NCBI GenBank assembly: GCA_037957365.1
Contig: JARHVA010002127.1
Span: 2,374,501-2,438,500 of the forward strand
DNA length: 64,000 nt
Source: Torreya grandis
Taxonomy: Eukaryota; Streptophyta; Pinopsida; Cupressales; Taxaceae
Reading direction: 5' to 3'
In this document: in pieces, positions 1 to 11,689 of the stretch
Layout: the number at the start of each line of letters is the position of its first letter
Numbering within the stretch: position 1 is the stretch's first letter
Made by a program: the position numbers and the translations under genes
Notes under the pieces: generated by a model
Databases searched by the model: none
What the model was told of the DNA's origin: nothing
What the model saw: the letters and a program-made list of their open reading frames with translations, nothing else

Positions 1-604
1 AGGTTAGGTTAAATTCTAACTTTGGTTGAGTCTAAAATAACCTAGGTTGAGTCAAGCTAGCCCTGGATTGGGTAAAAACACTCATGAAATCTTGACACCT
101 CAATTTTAGATATTTATTAGGCATGAAAAATCAATTTAGATATTTGTGAGGTGTGACACATATTTTTGGAATATTTAGGAAATAATAAATCACTTTATAG
201 CTTCTTTGACCTTTGACTTCATATTTGGCTAAAAAATACTTTTTTCAATAAATGAAATCCACTAATTTGATTTGAAATTTTTGTTTAAGAAATCTAATTA
301 ATATTTTAAATGTAATTAATCTTGCTTAGTTATTTTTGGCTTTTTTATGAATTAATAGCTTGATAGGCTAAAAGTATCAAATTACTAGGTCGTAACTTTA
401 CTAGGGTTAAAAATAAATGAGGTTATTGGTACATACATGGTAATATGCCAAATAAATTAGACTCATCATGTTTCTAGGTAATAAAATCCCTTATGTGGAT
501 GAATTTCGGCAATTCAATTTATTTATAGGCTTAAAATGTGTCATTTGCTAGAAATTGAACTGAATCCCTATTTAGGCATGAAAGTGGCCAAAACTAAGTG
601 TCTA
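1..604. other. Unannotated AT-rich flank
   Basis: I see no gene, RNA or paired repeat here. The homology between repeat copy 1 and copy 2 starts just to the right, and this stretch does not match the sequence left of copy 2, so the repeat is probably truncated or diverged at this point. Confidence 0.5.
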
Positions 605-1997
605 CATATTTTACATGTAAAAGTAAATGTGCAAGAAGGAATAAAATCCACATACCCTATTCTTTATGTAATCTAAGCCTGGCCTCCAAAATGATCCATT
701 ATGCACATATATCGTATCCATGACAACATCCAATAAGTACGACATCATAAAAAAGTGAATAACAATTGGCCTTTTATCTTTTTCAAACATTTTCTTCTAG
801 AGTTTGACACTAATGATATCACCTTAGGCAAAGGTTAATTCTAACATCAATAGTAGGTCTAATAGTGATACCATTTCAAGTTGAAGATAATGGATCTTGG
901 GACACCCATACAATCTATTCAGCAAAGCCATCCCAAAGTGAATTCCCATTCTGAACTTGGTGATTGGCACTAAAGAAGTGGATTTAAGGCATATCTTCTC
1001 TCTTGGTATTATCCACCTTCTCAATGCATCTTAAAATATGTTGTACTTTCTCTATAATATGATCCTCATCTTGTCATATGTGGCATCTACAAGGGGAAGC
1101 CATAAGTATCTTTGAAAAAAATACCTTGAAATATAATCCATGGCCATGTTTTTGTCTACATGATGTAGGAAGGCACAAAATACCTTGCTTGTGAAGAAAA
1201 AGTCTCAAAGTAGGTTGATTCAAGGCATCACTTTGAGATTTACTTCTGTAAAATGCAATTATTGACATTTTATGGGTATAAAATCCACCACTAGTTTTTA
1301 TTTTGTTGTTAAGTTTTCCTCACATGAGTGGGAACCAACATTCTTCACAACATCCCATAGAGTGGTGTAATTTACATAGTTACCATCAAACATAGCTAAG
1401 TTGAACATTGTATATGTATAATCAATTGAATCTTTAATGGAGAAATTTGATGGTGGTAGAGCTCCTTTATATTCCCTGGATGATGAAGTCATTTATTATT
1501 TCTAGATTACTTGTGTAATTAACTTTATATTTTAACTGATAGCTTGATGGAAGTAATTCACATGCAAACATAAAGAACTAGGATTTTTAACTCATCATGG
1601 AATGAAAGTTCACTTAGGCTCTTTGATAATCAATAGGGGAGATGTCTCTTTAGAATTTGACTATATATATCAATGATGTCTAATTTAATTCTAGTTCATG
1701 TGCCATTAATGTACAATATATCTAGGCTTGCTTTATTCATTTAATTCAAATTTGGTAACTTACTTTCACAGGTATGCCATATAGACTTCTCATGTGTTCA
1801 TAAAAATCCATTTTATCATCCATAGATAAGTGTCACTTGGCTATTAGTTTTGTGTTGATGTAGTTGTACCATGCAACATGATCTTAAAATTTGAGTGTCC
1901 TAACTTTTATTAAATTTATCTAAATCATGCCACTCCTTAGATGCATGAAACATGAAGACTCATGGATTTTGCATGTCATAAATTTTGATAAAATACT
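605..1997 (+). repeat. Repeat copy 1, left part (interrupted by element F)
   Basis: Aligns by eye along its length with 28945-30325. Shared blocks include the stretch around 'cacataccctatt' (649-661 and 28978-28990) and the protein-like block at 824-1492. Homology stops at 1997, where element F begins, and resumes at 6852. The plus orientation is assigned because the right end of the repeat carries a polypurine tract followed by a TGTTG LTR start. Confidence 0.8.
780..1492 (-). pseudogene. Unrecognised antisense protein remnant (copy 1)
   Basis: Reading leftward from 1492, three open blocks (1492-1298, 1268-1074, 1024-824) follow one another with shifts and stops between them. Their translations match the minus strand of copy 2 at 29830-29126. 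Examples are MGIHFGMALLNRLYGC here against MGVHIGMDLLNILYGC there, and ALWD/TLWD followed by VGSHSC against VGAHSC. Protein-level similarity on the same strand in two diverged copies argues for a once-coding gene rather than chance frames. I do not recognise the family and see no catalytic motif. It lies antisense to the repeat that carries it, just as the PMD gene lies antisense in element B1, so an accessory antisense ORF of an LTR retrotransposon is the likeliest explanation; this is inference. Confidence 0.45.
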
Positions 1998-2906
1998 TAT
2001 TAGAAAATAATATCCTACTGTGTAATAAATTAAATGTAGAAATAACAAGATAAAATAATAATGATAGAGAAAAACACATTACACAAGTAGATAATGTGGA
2101 AACCTTGCTAAGTGCAAGGAAAAACCATGGGCAAATGGTAGTTGTAGTCTTCTACTAAGTTCAAAATAAAAAACATCTCCATAAAGCTTCCTCTTCAACA
2201 CACACTCTCCTCTTACAATGATTTCACACAAAAATCACACAACGTTCTCATAATCCTCATAGGGATTACACACTTGCACTTTAGCTTTACAAGCTTACAC
2301 ACCATACACTTGCTTTCCCAAGCTTACATACATAAAGAGGGAGTATCATACATACATATAATATAAGGAGAGATGAGAATAATGGATGGTAAAGAGGATA
2401 GAGAAGAAATTTCCCCCCTTCCATGTGACCTTATTATTCATGAATAGGAAACTTGTCTCCCTCACATGTGCTAGTCAAAAGATGCTCCCACTTTTGACTT
2501 GAAGATCCCAACTCCATGTGACCTAAACATTCTATCCCTACTTCACATGTGACTTATAATCAAGCATAATAGTCAATGTCCCTATAATATATGTGCACTC
2601 ACCTGAGTCAACATATGACTCAATCATATTTTTTGACTCCAACCAAAAGGGCCCATAGACAAATGTGCCCCACAGGTACATAGGTGAAGATACTTGTTCC
2701 CGCATGCCTCCAAAAGTCACCCATAATATAAGTTCATCCCATTTATATCTCTTAATATTTTAATCAAAAAAATATTTAATGTGGACCATGCCGCATCAAT
2801 AAGGATCCACCTTAGTCATCTAGTCACTACCAACTCACATTGCCACCTCATCACATGAATAGTGATGATGAATAGTAATTATGAATAATGACATCACATC
2901 CTAACA
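1998..2906 (-). repeat. Element F 3' LTR (left)
   Basis: 909 bp, aligned with 5446-6851 after allowing for a duplication in the latter. I judge identity roughly 85% by eye. It ends with the same CCTAACA as its partner. Its start, TATTAG, is a decayed form of the partner's TGTTGG. Confidence 0.85.
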
Positions 2907-2917
2907 TTCTCCCACTT
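2907..2917 (-). other. Element F polypurine tract
   Basis: On the minus strand this reads AAGTGGGAGAA and abuts the LTR start TGTTAGG. It is the typical plus-strand primer site of plant Copia elements, and it fixes the element's orientation. Confidence 0.85.
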
Positions 2918-4267
2918 GAAGTAAATATACATAGGCTTTGCCACACCTACGTATTATTCCATCTAGATGCTAACCATGCCCTTTGTTGCCTTAACATAAA
3001 CCCATTGAGAAGTTTTATTGCACTACTAAAAATTCTCTATCCTGACTGGCTTTGCGTACATTTACTTCTCCATAGAAGATTGCAATACTTGAAGTGATTC
3101 TTCACTTATCCACAACCACGTAGACCAATCCTCCTATTGGGATTCTACCATGAATCGCTCACAACTCCCACTACTTAGAAGCATCTAATCTAGTGCTCAC
3201 CATGGAATCACGAGGCTTCCTACTCCTGATGAATCTAATAAATAATATTTTAACATGTCTTCTCCTCCATAATAAGATGCTTCTAAGAAGATAACACACA
3301 TTTACAAGAAGTAGGCTACTTCCTTGCTTTCCCATCCTTATGGATCTTCATCCTTATTTGTTCCTCATACCACCTTCATCACATCCTTATCATTGAGCCA
3401 TCACACCATTGATCATGTTGGGGCTTACTTATAACATGTCATCAACCTATATAAAATTAACCTCTACTTAAAACTTTGGCTCTCTATGAAGGTAATGTTG
3501 CACTCCCATTCACATGTGTGCTTTAGCTCATACAATATTCAATATGCAAACCATAAACTCTTTACCTCATCGTTATATCCCTCTAGATACTCTATCTCTT
3601 CTAAAGAGATCAACATGTAGTAATTAAGTTTCTCCTACTTTAAACTAAAACTAGTGCATGCAACACTCTTGAGAGTAGTCAAGAAAGAAGATGACATAGA
3701 AGTCAATACCAAACATCTCCTCATAACCTATAACTATCAACCATGCCCAAATATGGCAAAATTGGAATAATCACATCTCTAGGGAAGTCATCATGATACT
3801 TGATGCATCAATGCACCTACCAAGTTTTCAAGCCTCAAGAATGCATCCAAAATTCATCATTCTCTACCATATGTCCAAACACATGGCCTTCTCCTTATGG
3901 GAATACTAGGCCTTACTTTATCATTTTCATCTTCTCTTTCCACTACTTTAAATAGGTATAATGTTAGGTGTCTATTATACCTTCTTCTTTGCATGGATTT
4001 TTGTCATTTTTAACATCTCAGCTAACAACATGTGGTTAGTAGGATACCACATCATTCACCCCTTCTTCTTTTTTTCCGAGAACTATACTTGATTTTAAAT
4101 CAAGATTGGACATCAACTTGTGCTTTAAACTTCACCCTCTTATAGGGTTTGTTTCTAGTTAGCATCACATCACCCTAAGTAATCTCTGATGTTGTTGAAT
4201 ATTTTCATAGTCGATATAAGGAGCCATCAAATTATCCCTTTGACACCACTAGGGATCATTTAGAAAT
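2918..4267 (-). other. Element F 3' interior without recognisable coding
   Basis: This 1.35-kb stretch occupies the place where integrase, RT and RNase H would lie in a complete Copia element. I find no family motif on the minus strand: no DDE integrase blocks and no YxDD. The short plus-strand frame at 2888-3097 shows nothing recognisable. The stretch is better read as replacement sequence in a non-autonomous element than as heavily mutated pol. Confidence 0.5.
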
Positions 4268-4594
4268 TCAACATTTACCATTCTTAAAGGTACAAAAATA
4301 CCCTAGCTCATCCATCCTCTTGATGGACATCAAATTCTTCTTCAACACAAGAACATGATTGAGATCCTTTAACATTCTGACTCTACCATCATGCATCTTT
4401 ATCCTTTTGTCCCCTTTTCCCATAATATCTAATGGATGATTGTCACCCATATAAACAAACTCTCTATTACATGGTTGGTAACCCATGAACCAATCTCTAT
4501 GTGGAGACATGTGAAAATATGCACTTGAGTCCAAAACCCAAACATTGTCACTAGATCTACTGCTATTAAGGAAAAAAGCCTCATGTGATGTCAC
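4268..4594 (-). pseudogene. Copia protease start / gag-pre-integrase remnant (element F)
   Basis: A 108-codon open stretch. Near residue 20 it reads VWVLDSSAYFHMSPHRDWF, which corresponds to the Copia retropepsin active-site region (normally W-x-L-D-S-G-A-S-x-H-M). The catalytic Asp is present, but Gly of the DSG signature is Ser, so it should be inactive. It continues through VYMGDNHPLDIMGKG and a block ending LKKNLMSIKRMDELGY, the usual path from protease toward the pre-integrase segment. It stops before the His/Cys residues of that segment. It follows the gag remnant in the expected order. Confidence 0.8.
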
Positions 4595-4674
4595 TTCCTC
4601 TAAATTTGCTGTGCTGGCCTTGGTTGAAGGTGGATTTTGATCTCCATTCTCCTCATTATTAAAATGCTAGTAAT

Positions 4675-4735
4675 CCTTTTACAAGTATCTTGGCTTTCCA
4701 TAATGCCAACACCTAGTCTTCTACTTGGGTCCTCT
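4675..4735 (-). pseudogene. Degenerate zinc knuckle of Copia gag (element F)
   Basis: The minus strand reads RCWHYGKPRYL, then a stop, then KD. This matches the CCHC nucleocapsid motif (C-W-x-C-G-K-x-G-H) with the second Cys replaced by Tyr and the His lost. It lies between the gag core and protease, as expected. Confidence 0.7.
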
Positions 4736-5412
4736 AGACTATGATATAAATGGTGATCTTTCTTGTGTGATCTTCTCACTAGATCTTCCTCTCATAGCTA
4801 AAGCTTCATTAATTGAAGATGCACTAGAATAAATTCTTCTCATCTCCTCTCCAAGAAATTATGCAACCACATCATCAAAATTAAGAGTTATTGATGATGA
4901 ATTACCGATGGTCATCACCACATGATCCCAACTATTTGGTACTAAGCACAATAAGGTGATAACCTTGTCTTCATCCTCCATCTTCACACTAATGGAGACT
5001 AGCTTGCTGACAATAGTGTTGATGAACTCTCCATCCTCAAATTATACAATTGCTTCTTTAAGAATACTTTGTTTGTAACTGACTTCATTTGGTATAGGTT
5101 GTTCAACTTCTCCTATAAATCTTCTACTTTTTTATCCTCAACAACATTAAATAACATAGAATTTACAAGACATAGATGGATGGTAAAAACTACTTTTCTA
5201 TCCATCTTGTTCCAATCTTCATCTATCATACTTATGAGTTTACTTGCAAGACCCCTCAAGGCTAGAGCTTGGTAATTCTGCACCAAGAGATCCTCCGCCT
5301 TCATATTCCAAAAGGATAAATTTTTTCCATCAAACTTCTCTACTTTTAATCTGGTTACTCCTCCTGTCATTGTATTAGCTTCCACTTGCACAAAGTTTCC
5401 TAGATAACACAA
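4736..5412 (-). pseudogene. Copia gag (UBN2-type) pseudogene (element F)
   Basis: The best-preserved part is 5412-5113: after about 20 residues it reads KVEKFDGKNLSFWNMKAEDL, then LWxxL-type helices ending VVEDKKVEDL, the usual start of a plant Copia gag (retrotransposon gag, UBN2 family). Farther left in shifted frames are LYQMKSVTNKVFLKKQLYNL and an SWDH/VMTIGNSSSITLNFDDVV-like segment, the normal middle of the domain, then MRGRSSEKITQERSP before the zinc knuckle. Gag would assemble the particle that packages element RNA in the cytoplasm. At least two frameshifts and several stops make it non-functional. The ATG nearest the primer-binding site was taken as the start. Confidence 0.85.
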
Positions 5413-5427
5413 GAGTTTTTCAAAGAG

Positions 5428-5443
5428 CCTAGATCTAATACCA
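5428..5443 (-). other. Element F primer-binding site
   Basis: The minus strand, two bases after the 5' LTR, reads TGGTATTAGATCTAGG. It resembles TGGTATCAGAGCC, the site complementary to the 3' end of initiator Met tRNA used by plant Copia elements. Confidence 0.8.
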
Positions 5444-5445
5444 TA

Positions 5446-6851
5446 TGTTGGGAAATAATATCCTAATGTGTAATAAATTAACTACCAAAATAACAAGCTA
5501 AAATAATAATGACATTAAAAAACACATTACACAAGTAGTTGACATGGAAACCTTGCTAAGTGCAAGGAAAAACCACATGCAAATGATAATTGTATTCTTA
5601 TATTAACTTTAGAATAAAAAATCTATCCACAAAGCTTCCTCTTCAACACACACTCTCCTGTTACAATGATTTCACACAAGAAACATACAATCTTTCTCAT
5701 AATCCTCACATACATTACACACTTGTACTCTAGTTTTACAATCTTACACACCTTACACTTAATTTCCCAAGATTACACACATAAAGAGGGGGTATCATCA
5801 ATATATATAATACAAAGAGAGAAGAGAATAATGGATGTTAAAGAGGAGATAGAAGAAATTTCACCCCATCCATGTGGCCTTACTATTTATGAAGATGCTC
5901 ATATGTGATAATCAAAATATGCTCCCACTTTTGACTTGAGGATCCCACCTCCATGTGACCCAAACATTCTATCCCTACTTCACATGTGACTTCCAATAAA
6001 GCATAGTGGTTAATATAGCTAAAATAATAATGACATAGAAAAACACATTACACAAGTAGATGATGTGGAAACCTTGCTAAGTGCAAGGAAAAACCACATG
6101 CAAATGATAACTGTATTCTTCTATTAACTTTAGAATAAACAACCTGTCCACAAAGCTTCCTCTTCAACACACACTCTCCTCTTACAATGATTTCACACAA
6201 GAAACATACAAGCTTTCTCATAATCCTCACATGCAATACACACTTGTACTCTAGTTTTACAATCTTACACACCTTACACTTAATTTCCCAAGATTACACA
6301 AATAAAGGGGGGGTATCATCAATATATATAATATAAAGAGAGAAGAGAATAATAGATGTTAAAGAGGAGAGAGAAGAAATTTCACCCCATCCATGTGGCC
6401 TTACTATTTATGAAGATGCTCATATGTGATAATCAAAATATGCTCCCACTTTTGACTTGAGGATCCCACCTCCATGTGACCCAAACATTCTATCCCTACT
6501 TCACATGTGACTTCCAATAAAGAATAGTGGTTAATATAGCTATAACCCATGTGCACTCACATACGTCAAAATATTCCTCAATCATCTTTTTTGACTCCAA
6601 CCAAAAGGGCCCATAGATGAATGTGCCCCACAAGCACATGTGTGAAGATTATTGTTCCCACATGCCTCAAAAAGTTTCCCATCATATAAATTCATACCAT
6701 TTATAACTTTTAATCTTTTAATCAATAAAATATTTCATTTGGACCATGCCACATCAATAAGGAACCACTTCATTCACCCAATCACTACCAACTCACACTG
6801 CCACCTCATCACATGAATAGTGATGGTGAATAGTGACTTCACATCCTAACA
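5446..6851 (-). repeat. Element F 5' LTR (right), enlarged by tandem duplication
   Basis: 1406 bp against 909 bp for its partner. The difference is a 521-bp internal tandem duplication (5497-6017 and 6018-6538). Ends are TGTTGGG and CCTAACA. Confidence 0.85.
5497..6538. repeat. 521-bp tandem duplication inside the 5' LTR of element F
   Basis: Unit 1 starts at 5497 (gctaaaataataatgaca), unit 2 at 6018, and each ends at 'ttaatatagct'. The two units are nearly identical (for example 5820-6000 against 6342-6522 differ at only a few bases), clearly closer to each other than either is to the other LTR. The duplication therefore post-dates insertion. Confidence 0.9.
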
Positions 6852-7491
6852 ATAATTCTTTTCAAAATTTCATGAATGTTCAAAGACAAAATTGGAAAAT
6901 ACCAAAACACATGAAGATATAATGACCAATTTGAACAATGCCAAAATTTATGAAGATCTAAAATAATGAGAACCTGAAAGTCATGCAGTATGGAAGTTGT
7001 GAAATGATAAAATTCATGACATGCAAAAGTTAAAATGATAAAAATTTATAAAGACCCAAATCCACAAAAAATAAAAGTCATAAAGACTAAAATGTTGTGA
7101 AGTGGAAAAATTTTTGAATACCAAAAAACATGAAGTTTTAAAAGACGTGAAAACCAAATTCCATGAGGACCAAAACACTTAGGATTTTTAGACTATAATC
7201 ATCTTAAAAATTCAAATAAAAACTAAATATATGTAACAAATCTAAAATACATTATTTTTGGTCAAAATAAATGACATGAAGTGGGAAAAAACCTTGATAC
7301 AGGGAAATACAAATTGCATGACAGAGAGAGTAGAAGACTTAATAAGAACTATTAATATGGGAATTAAGAAATTTTAAACCTAAAATATTGCTAAGTACCC
7401 ACATTAATGCCAATGAAAATTATTTTTAAATAAAAAACTAGGATTTCAAACAATAATGGGCCTCTATTATAAAAAAATTGAGAGTGGGGTG
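6852..7491 (+). repeat. Repeat copy 1, right part
   Basis: Resumes the homology with copy 2 (about 30326-30962) exactly where element F ends. Examples are 'caaagacaaaattgg' near 6880 and 'ttttagactataat' near 7187, both present in copy 2. It has no open frame of note. Confidence 0.85.
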
Positions 7492-7499
7492 TGTTGAGT
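7470..7499 (+). other. Polypurine tract and LTR start
   Basis: AAAAAATTGAGAGTGGGGTG is followed by TGTTGAGTAC (LTR start at 7492). The same pair occurs at 30944-30974. This is the usual boundary between the interior and 3' LTR of a plus-strand LTR retrotransposon. Confidence 0.65.
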
Positions 7500-8649
7500 A
7501 CAACAAATGACAAGTTATAGGGGGAATACTCCTAAGTATTTGAGAACCTAAAATATTTGATTTCATAACTAAAAATTAGACATGAACCATAGTAGAAAAG
7601 AATAATTAAACCAAAAACATGAAAGAGGCTCTAAAAACTTCATGCAACATACTATCCTTGCTCATACCTTGGATTTGTGTGTGATGAAGTGATGTTATTT
7701 TACCCTTGTTTTGAATATTTTAGCAAAATACTTGGAATAAATTGTGGGTTTCATTATAGTTTCTTTAAATCATATTAAAAAAGGGAAAATCATGCATTGA
7801 TTTGCTTCCATCAAAGAATCCATAGCCCTAACACATATACCTTTTATTCCCAGCTTTCTCCTTCCATAAGTTTATATGATGCATGATACTTTGATCTTAT
7901 TTTATCATGTGAGTCTTTGATCATATTTAGATTTTTCTTTGGATTTATTGATCACTCTTTAGGATGAATTGGCCCTCTTCTTTTATTTTTTTTACATTAT
8001 GAATGGAATAAGGGGGATGGGAACCACTATGAGTTGGTGTGTGTAGGAGTAAAACTCAATTTACCAGAATGCCCCCTACTAGCCACATCTGCATCAATGG
8101 TTATTACCTCAAACAAGTATTAACATGAAAAATGTGTTTGATCTAAGGAAATGAAAAGACTTTCTAAATTTATATGAAGTAATGTGAGTAGATTTTACAT
8201 ACTTGATAAAAGTACTCAATTTTGATATAACCCTAGTTCATTTTCATTACATACTTGAATTATAAAAATCTCAAACATAAAGGTGTAAAACCTACAAATA
8301 AACTAGTTGTGTGTTTCATCTATGCTTTACCTACACAGTTTCTCACTTTTGTACCTATACTCATAGACTAAATAAAAAACTTAAGAATGCATGAGAAGCA
8401 TAATGAATTGGATATCAGCTTGGTTAGACTAGGAAAATTTGATCAAAATGTCATGAAAAAAGATATCTACTCTAGAAAACATGGAACTAATATAAGGAAA
8501 CAAAATGTTGAAAGTAGGAAAAACTAATCTAGAAAGCATGAAAACTATCCTAATAAAAACAAATAACAAAAAATGAGAAACCGAAATAGGAAAGTAGTAA
8601 AACTAATATACTCTTACCTATACTATAGCATTCATTATCATTCATAAAT
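7492..8649. other. LTR-like or 3' noncoding stretch between copy 1 and element A
   Basis: No protein is readable. It begins as an LTR would (TGTTG), but I found no second copy in the window to define its end. Purine-rich 'aataagggggatggg' at 8007-8021 and pyrimidine-rich 'gccccctactagcc' at 8080-8093 could be polypurine tracts of plus and minus elements, but neither is followed by a demonstrable LTR. Confidence 0.35.
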
Positions 8650-9730
8650 ACTTCCAGATGGTACAACCATGAAGTAATGCTTCAAAAACTTACATAATTC
8701 AAGATGTTGGAGGTCTTTTAAACATAAAGCATTTTTATCCATAATATGTGATATCTGATAAGGCCCAATCCATAATGGGGGGAACTTATCATGTTGTCCT
8801 TTATTATCATGGGATTTGTCCCATAAAATTACTATATCAGATATTCTTAATGATTTAAGATTTCATCTTTTATCGAACCATCTTTTGACTAGGTCCTGAT
8901 GCTCATTAAAATTGTGTAAAACTTTTGTTTTTAAATCTTTTATATTTATTATTTCCAATAATTGGGACTCTAATTTTTCATTGGATTCTATATATTTTTA
9001 CATGAAATGATATGTTATAGTTTGAGTATAATTGGAAATACTAGTTGGTATCTACATACTATTAGTTATGGAGCCTTGAGGGCTTACTTGTATCATGTTC
9101 AGTCTGCCCATAATGCATACTTCAATATAAGATTCCACTTAGTATATCTATAACTGAATTCTTGATAGAATTAATCAAATTCTTATTTATAGATTCAACC
9201 AATCCATTTCCATATGGGTAATTATTGGATGATGATCTAATGGTAATTTGGTTTTCATGGGCCCAATTAATAAACTCAATTGATTGGAATGCTAGCCCAT
9301 TGTCACAAACTAAAGATATGGGATTACCAAACCTTGTTGTGATGTTCTCTTTGATAAAATTAATTACATATTATGCTCTATAATTCCTCATTATTACTAC
9401 TTCATTCCACTTGGTGAATTAATCCATAACTATAAGCACAAACTTATGGTCGACTAAGGAGTTTGAATTGATGACATCAATGAAATCCAAGCCCCACTGA
9501 GTAAATGGTCTTCCTTCAATTACCGATTGCAATGGAATTAATACATGCACTTATCTTTTTATAAAGACTTAGCATTTATGACATGTTCTCACATGGTTGT
9601 GTGCATCTTTGAAGACTGTTGGCCAATAATAGCTCATTCTAAAAAGCTTATGTGATGTGGTGTTTCTAGTTGGATGACCACTACCTATCTTTTAATGTAG
9701 ATTCTCCATGATTTCATGAGCTTCTTCTTG
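8650..9730 (-). pseudogene. Gypsy integrase (element A)
   Basis: Inserts element cDNA into the genome. The zinc-binding module is readable at about 9690-9560: SHKLFRMSYYWPTVF, then HVRTCHKC with the CxxC pair intact. The core follows with WGLDFIDVINSNS (first catalytic Asp, near 9495), SLVCDNGLAFQ (second Asp, near 9300) and NGLVESINK (catalytic Glu, near 9195), so the DDE triad is visible. The C-terminal part (near 8900-8700) reads VILWDKSH and PLWIGPYQI, the usual GPY-like tail of Gypsy integrases. Stop codons interrupt it, including inside the core. It is the last pol domain, and 3' noncoding sequence follows. Confidence 0.88.
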
Positions 9731-10059
9731 TCAAACACATTTCAAATAGATACATTAATAATTTATTTTATAGATAATCCCATTTTAATTCATGTAATGA
9801 GCAACTTTAATCTTTAAGGCTCTTTTTTGTTATCTATTTAGATTAGGAGGACAAGTACATGTAAGTATTGAATGATATTAACATACTAGTATCCTTTAGA
9901 TACTTGGGTCTTGAGGAATTATTTAGTTATGATAAATAGATCAAGTTCAATCATAAGATGAATGATGCCTCATCCTCTAATAATCTTAGCAAGCTTGATT
10001 TCTATGTCAAATTCCTTTAACTTTTACATCTATTTGCCTCTATGTTTTCCAAATTATTT

Positions 10060-10370
10060 TTATCCCAAATCAAGTTTAATAGTTGGATCTAACATGAAAG
10101 TAGTGGTTTTATTCCTTAAAATGTAATTCTATATTTTATTTCCTACTTTGATAAGAGCATAAATCTCTTTTTCTACCATAGAGTATTTGAGTTCTTCTTC
10201 CTTTAGATTTTTTGCTTATAAACACAATAGGGTGATCGCTTTCATCATTTTTAGGAAAACACAGTAGTAATTATGTGTTCTAAAGCAAACAAATATAATA
10301 ATAAATATTTATCAAAGTCTGGGATGATCAATACTGGAGCTTGGATAATGGTGTCCTTGCTGCCTTAAAA
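10060..10370 (-). pseudogene. RT-linked RNase H (element A)
   Basis: Minus strand reads APVLIIPDFDKYLLLYLFAL, then KNLKEEELKYSMVEKEIYAL, the pattern of the RNase H domain joined to Gypsy RT (P-x-L-x-x-P-D-F, then F-S-K-x-L...E-x-x-Y-S-x-x-x-K-E). It would remove template RNA during reverse transcription. At least one frameshift separates the two halves. It follows RT in the normal position. Confidence 0.8.
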
Positions 10371-10449
10371 AGATTTTTTGACTTTTGATATCCATTATAC
10401 CTTGGTATATTGTTTGAGCATTACATTTAGAGGCTAAAAATTTCTAAAA

Positions 10450-11240
10450 AACTAGATATAAACTTCCTCACAAAAATAATCTTATTCAAGAAGGACTTGA
10501 GCTCTTTCTTACTTCTTGAGAGTGCTATCCTTGAGATTCCCTAAATTCTATCTAGATCAATAGTGATCCCATCCTTGGTGATGATGTGTACCAATAATTT
10601 TCCCTCTAGTGACACTGAATATGCTCTTCTTAGGGTTGAGTAAAATTCCAAACCTTCTACATATTTCAAATATTGACTTGATCAATTATGTTATTTGAGA
10701 AAATAATAAGGTCATCCATGTAAATGGTTATGCATTTACCTATCAGTCCTTAAAATTCATAATCCATAGCCTATTGAAAGGTATCCGTATATTAATCAGG
10801 TCAAAAAGCATCCTTTTGTATGCATAAGTACCCCACTTTGTAGTAAATGCAGTCTTCATTCTATCCTCAAATTCCACTAGTACTTGGTTATAACCTAATA
10901 GCCCATCTAATAAGGACATCATTCTAGAACCACTTACTACATAGATTACCTCATTGATAGAAGGTAGAAGGTAGTTATCTTTCTTAGAATATTTTTTCTG
11001 ATTCTTAAAGTTAATAGACAACCTGACTTCCCCATTCTTCTTCCTAACTAACACTAAATTGGAAACCTAAGTTGAATGCCTAATGGGGAACACTATATCA
11101 ACACTTAATAGTTTTTGTAATTCATTATGGATAAGGGGTTCCAAGATTGGATTGAATAGCCTTTATCTTTATTTGAATGGATTATGGTCCTACTTTAGTG
11201 TGATTTTATGGGTGATAACTCTTGGGTTAAAACCTTTTAG
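10450..11240 (-). pseudogene. Gypsy reverse transcriptase (element A)
   Basis: Copies element RNA into DNA. The N-terminal approach near 11220 reads TYEDLKGFNP, a common Gypsy lead-in. The palm follows: VRKKNGEVRLSINFKN, SLLDGLLGYNQV (block with catalytic Asp), AFTTKWGTYAYKRM, and IYMDDLIIFSNN with the YMDD catalytic motif encoded at 10722-10711. The longest uninterrupted part is 11054-10743. Compared with typical relatives, MPFGLINAGATF has decayed to MLFDLINIRIPF. The frame breaks after YMDD. Family and strand are clear; activity is not expected. Confidence 0.92.
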
Positions 11241-11689
11241 TCTTCATAAGTCCATGCAATCACATCATTATAATAAATGAGTAAATATATTACCTTTTAT
11301 TTGTGAGTGAAATTGAGACTAATGTTGACATATCATGGATTCCTCTCATCCCTTAAGTTTTCTCTATTGAACATAGATGCATTAACTTTGGGTTGCCTTC
11401 ATTCATGGGCTTGAGGATCCATATAAAATTTCATTTCCAAGGAAAACATTCCCAAAGGTAGACCATTTTACTTGAGTTGAATAACTTCTTCTTCTCCCAA
11501 TTCATCCTAGCTTGAATACTTGAAATCTTTATCATCAATGATTTGGGATTCAAACTATCTCGAACTAGTCAAGAAATGGATAATTTATTGGCCATCTTAA
11601 AACATCTATAAATTCTCTACATTATCAGGAACCAATGGGAAATACATGAGCTCTATAGAAAATATTTACACCTTAGATTCTTGTAATGG

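Larger units (their letters stand above)
1998..6851 (-). mobile_element. Element F: non-autonomous Copia-type LTR retrotransposon
   Basis: Two homologous LTRs (1998-2906 and 5446-6851) flank a 2.5-kb interior on the minus strand. The right LTR has TGTTGG...CCTAACA ends; the left has TATTAG...CCTAACA. Flanking 5-mers atact (1993-1997) and ataat (6852-6856) differ at one base, as expected of an old target duplication. Reading 5' to 3' on the minus strand: LTR, primer-binding site, gag, zinc knuckle, start of protease, about 1.3 kb of noncoding sequence, polypurine tract, LTR. No integrase, RT or RNase H can be read, so it resembles the gag-only LTR elements described in plants (TR-GAG). The insertion interrupts repeat copy 1, and copy 2 keeps the unoccupied site near 30325. 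Confidence 0.88.
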
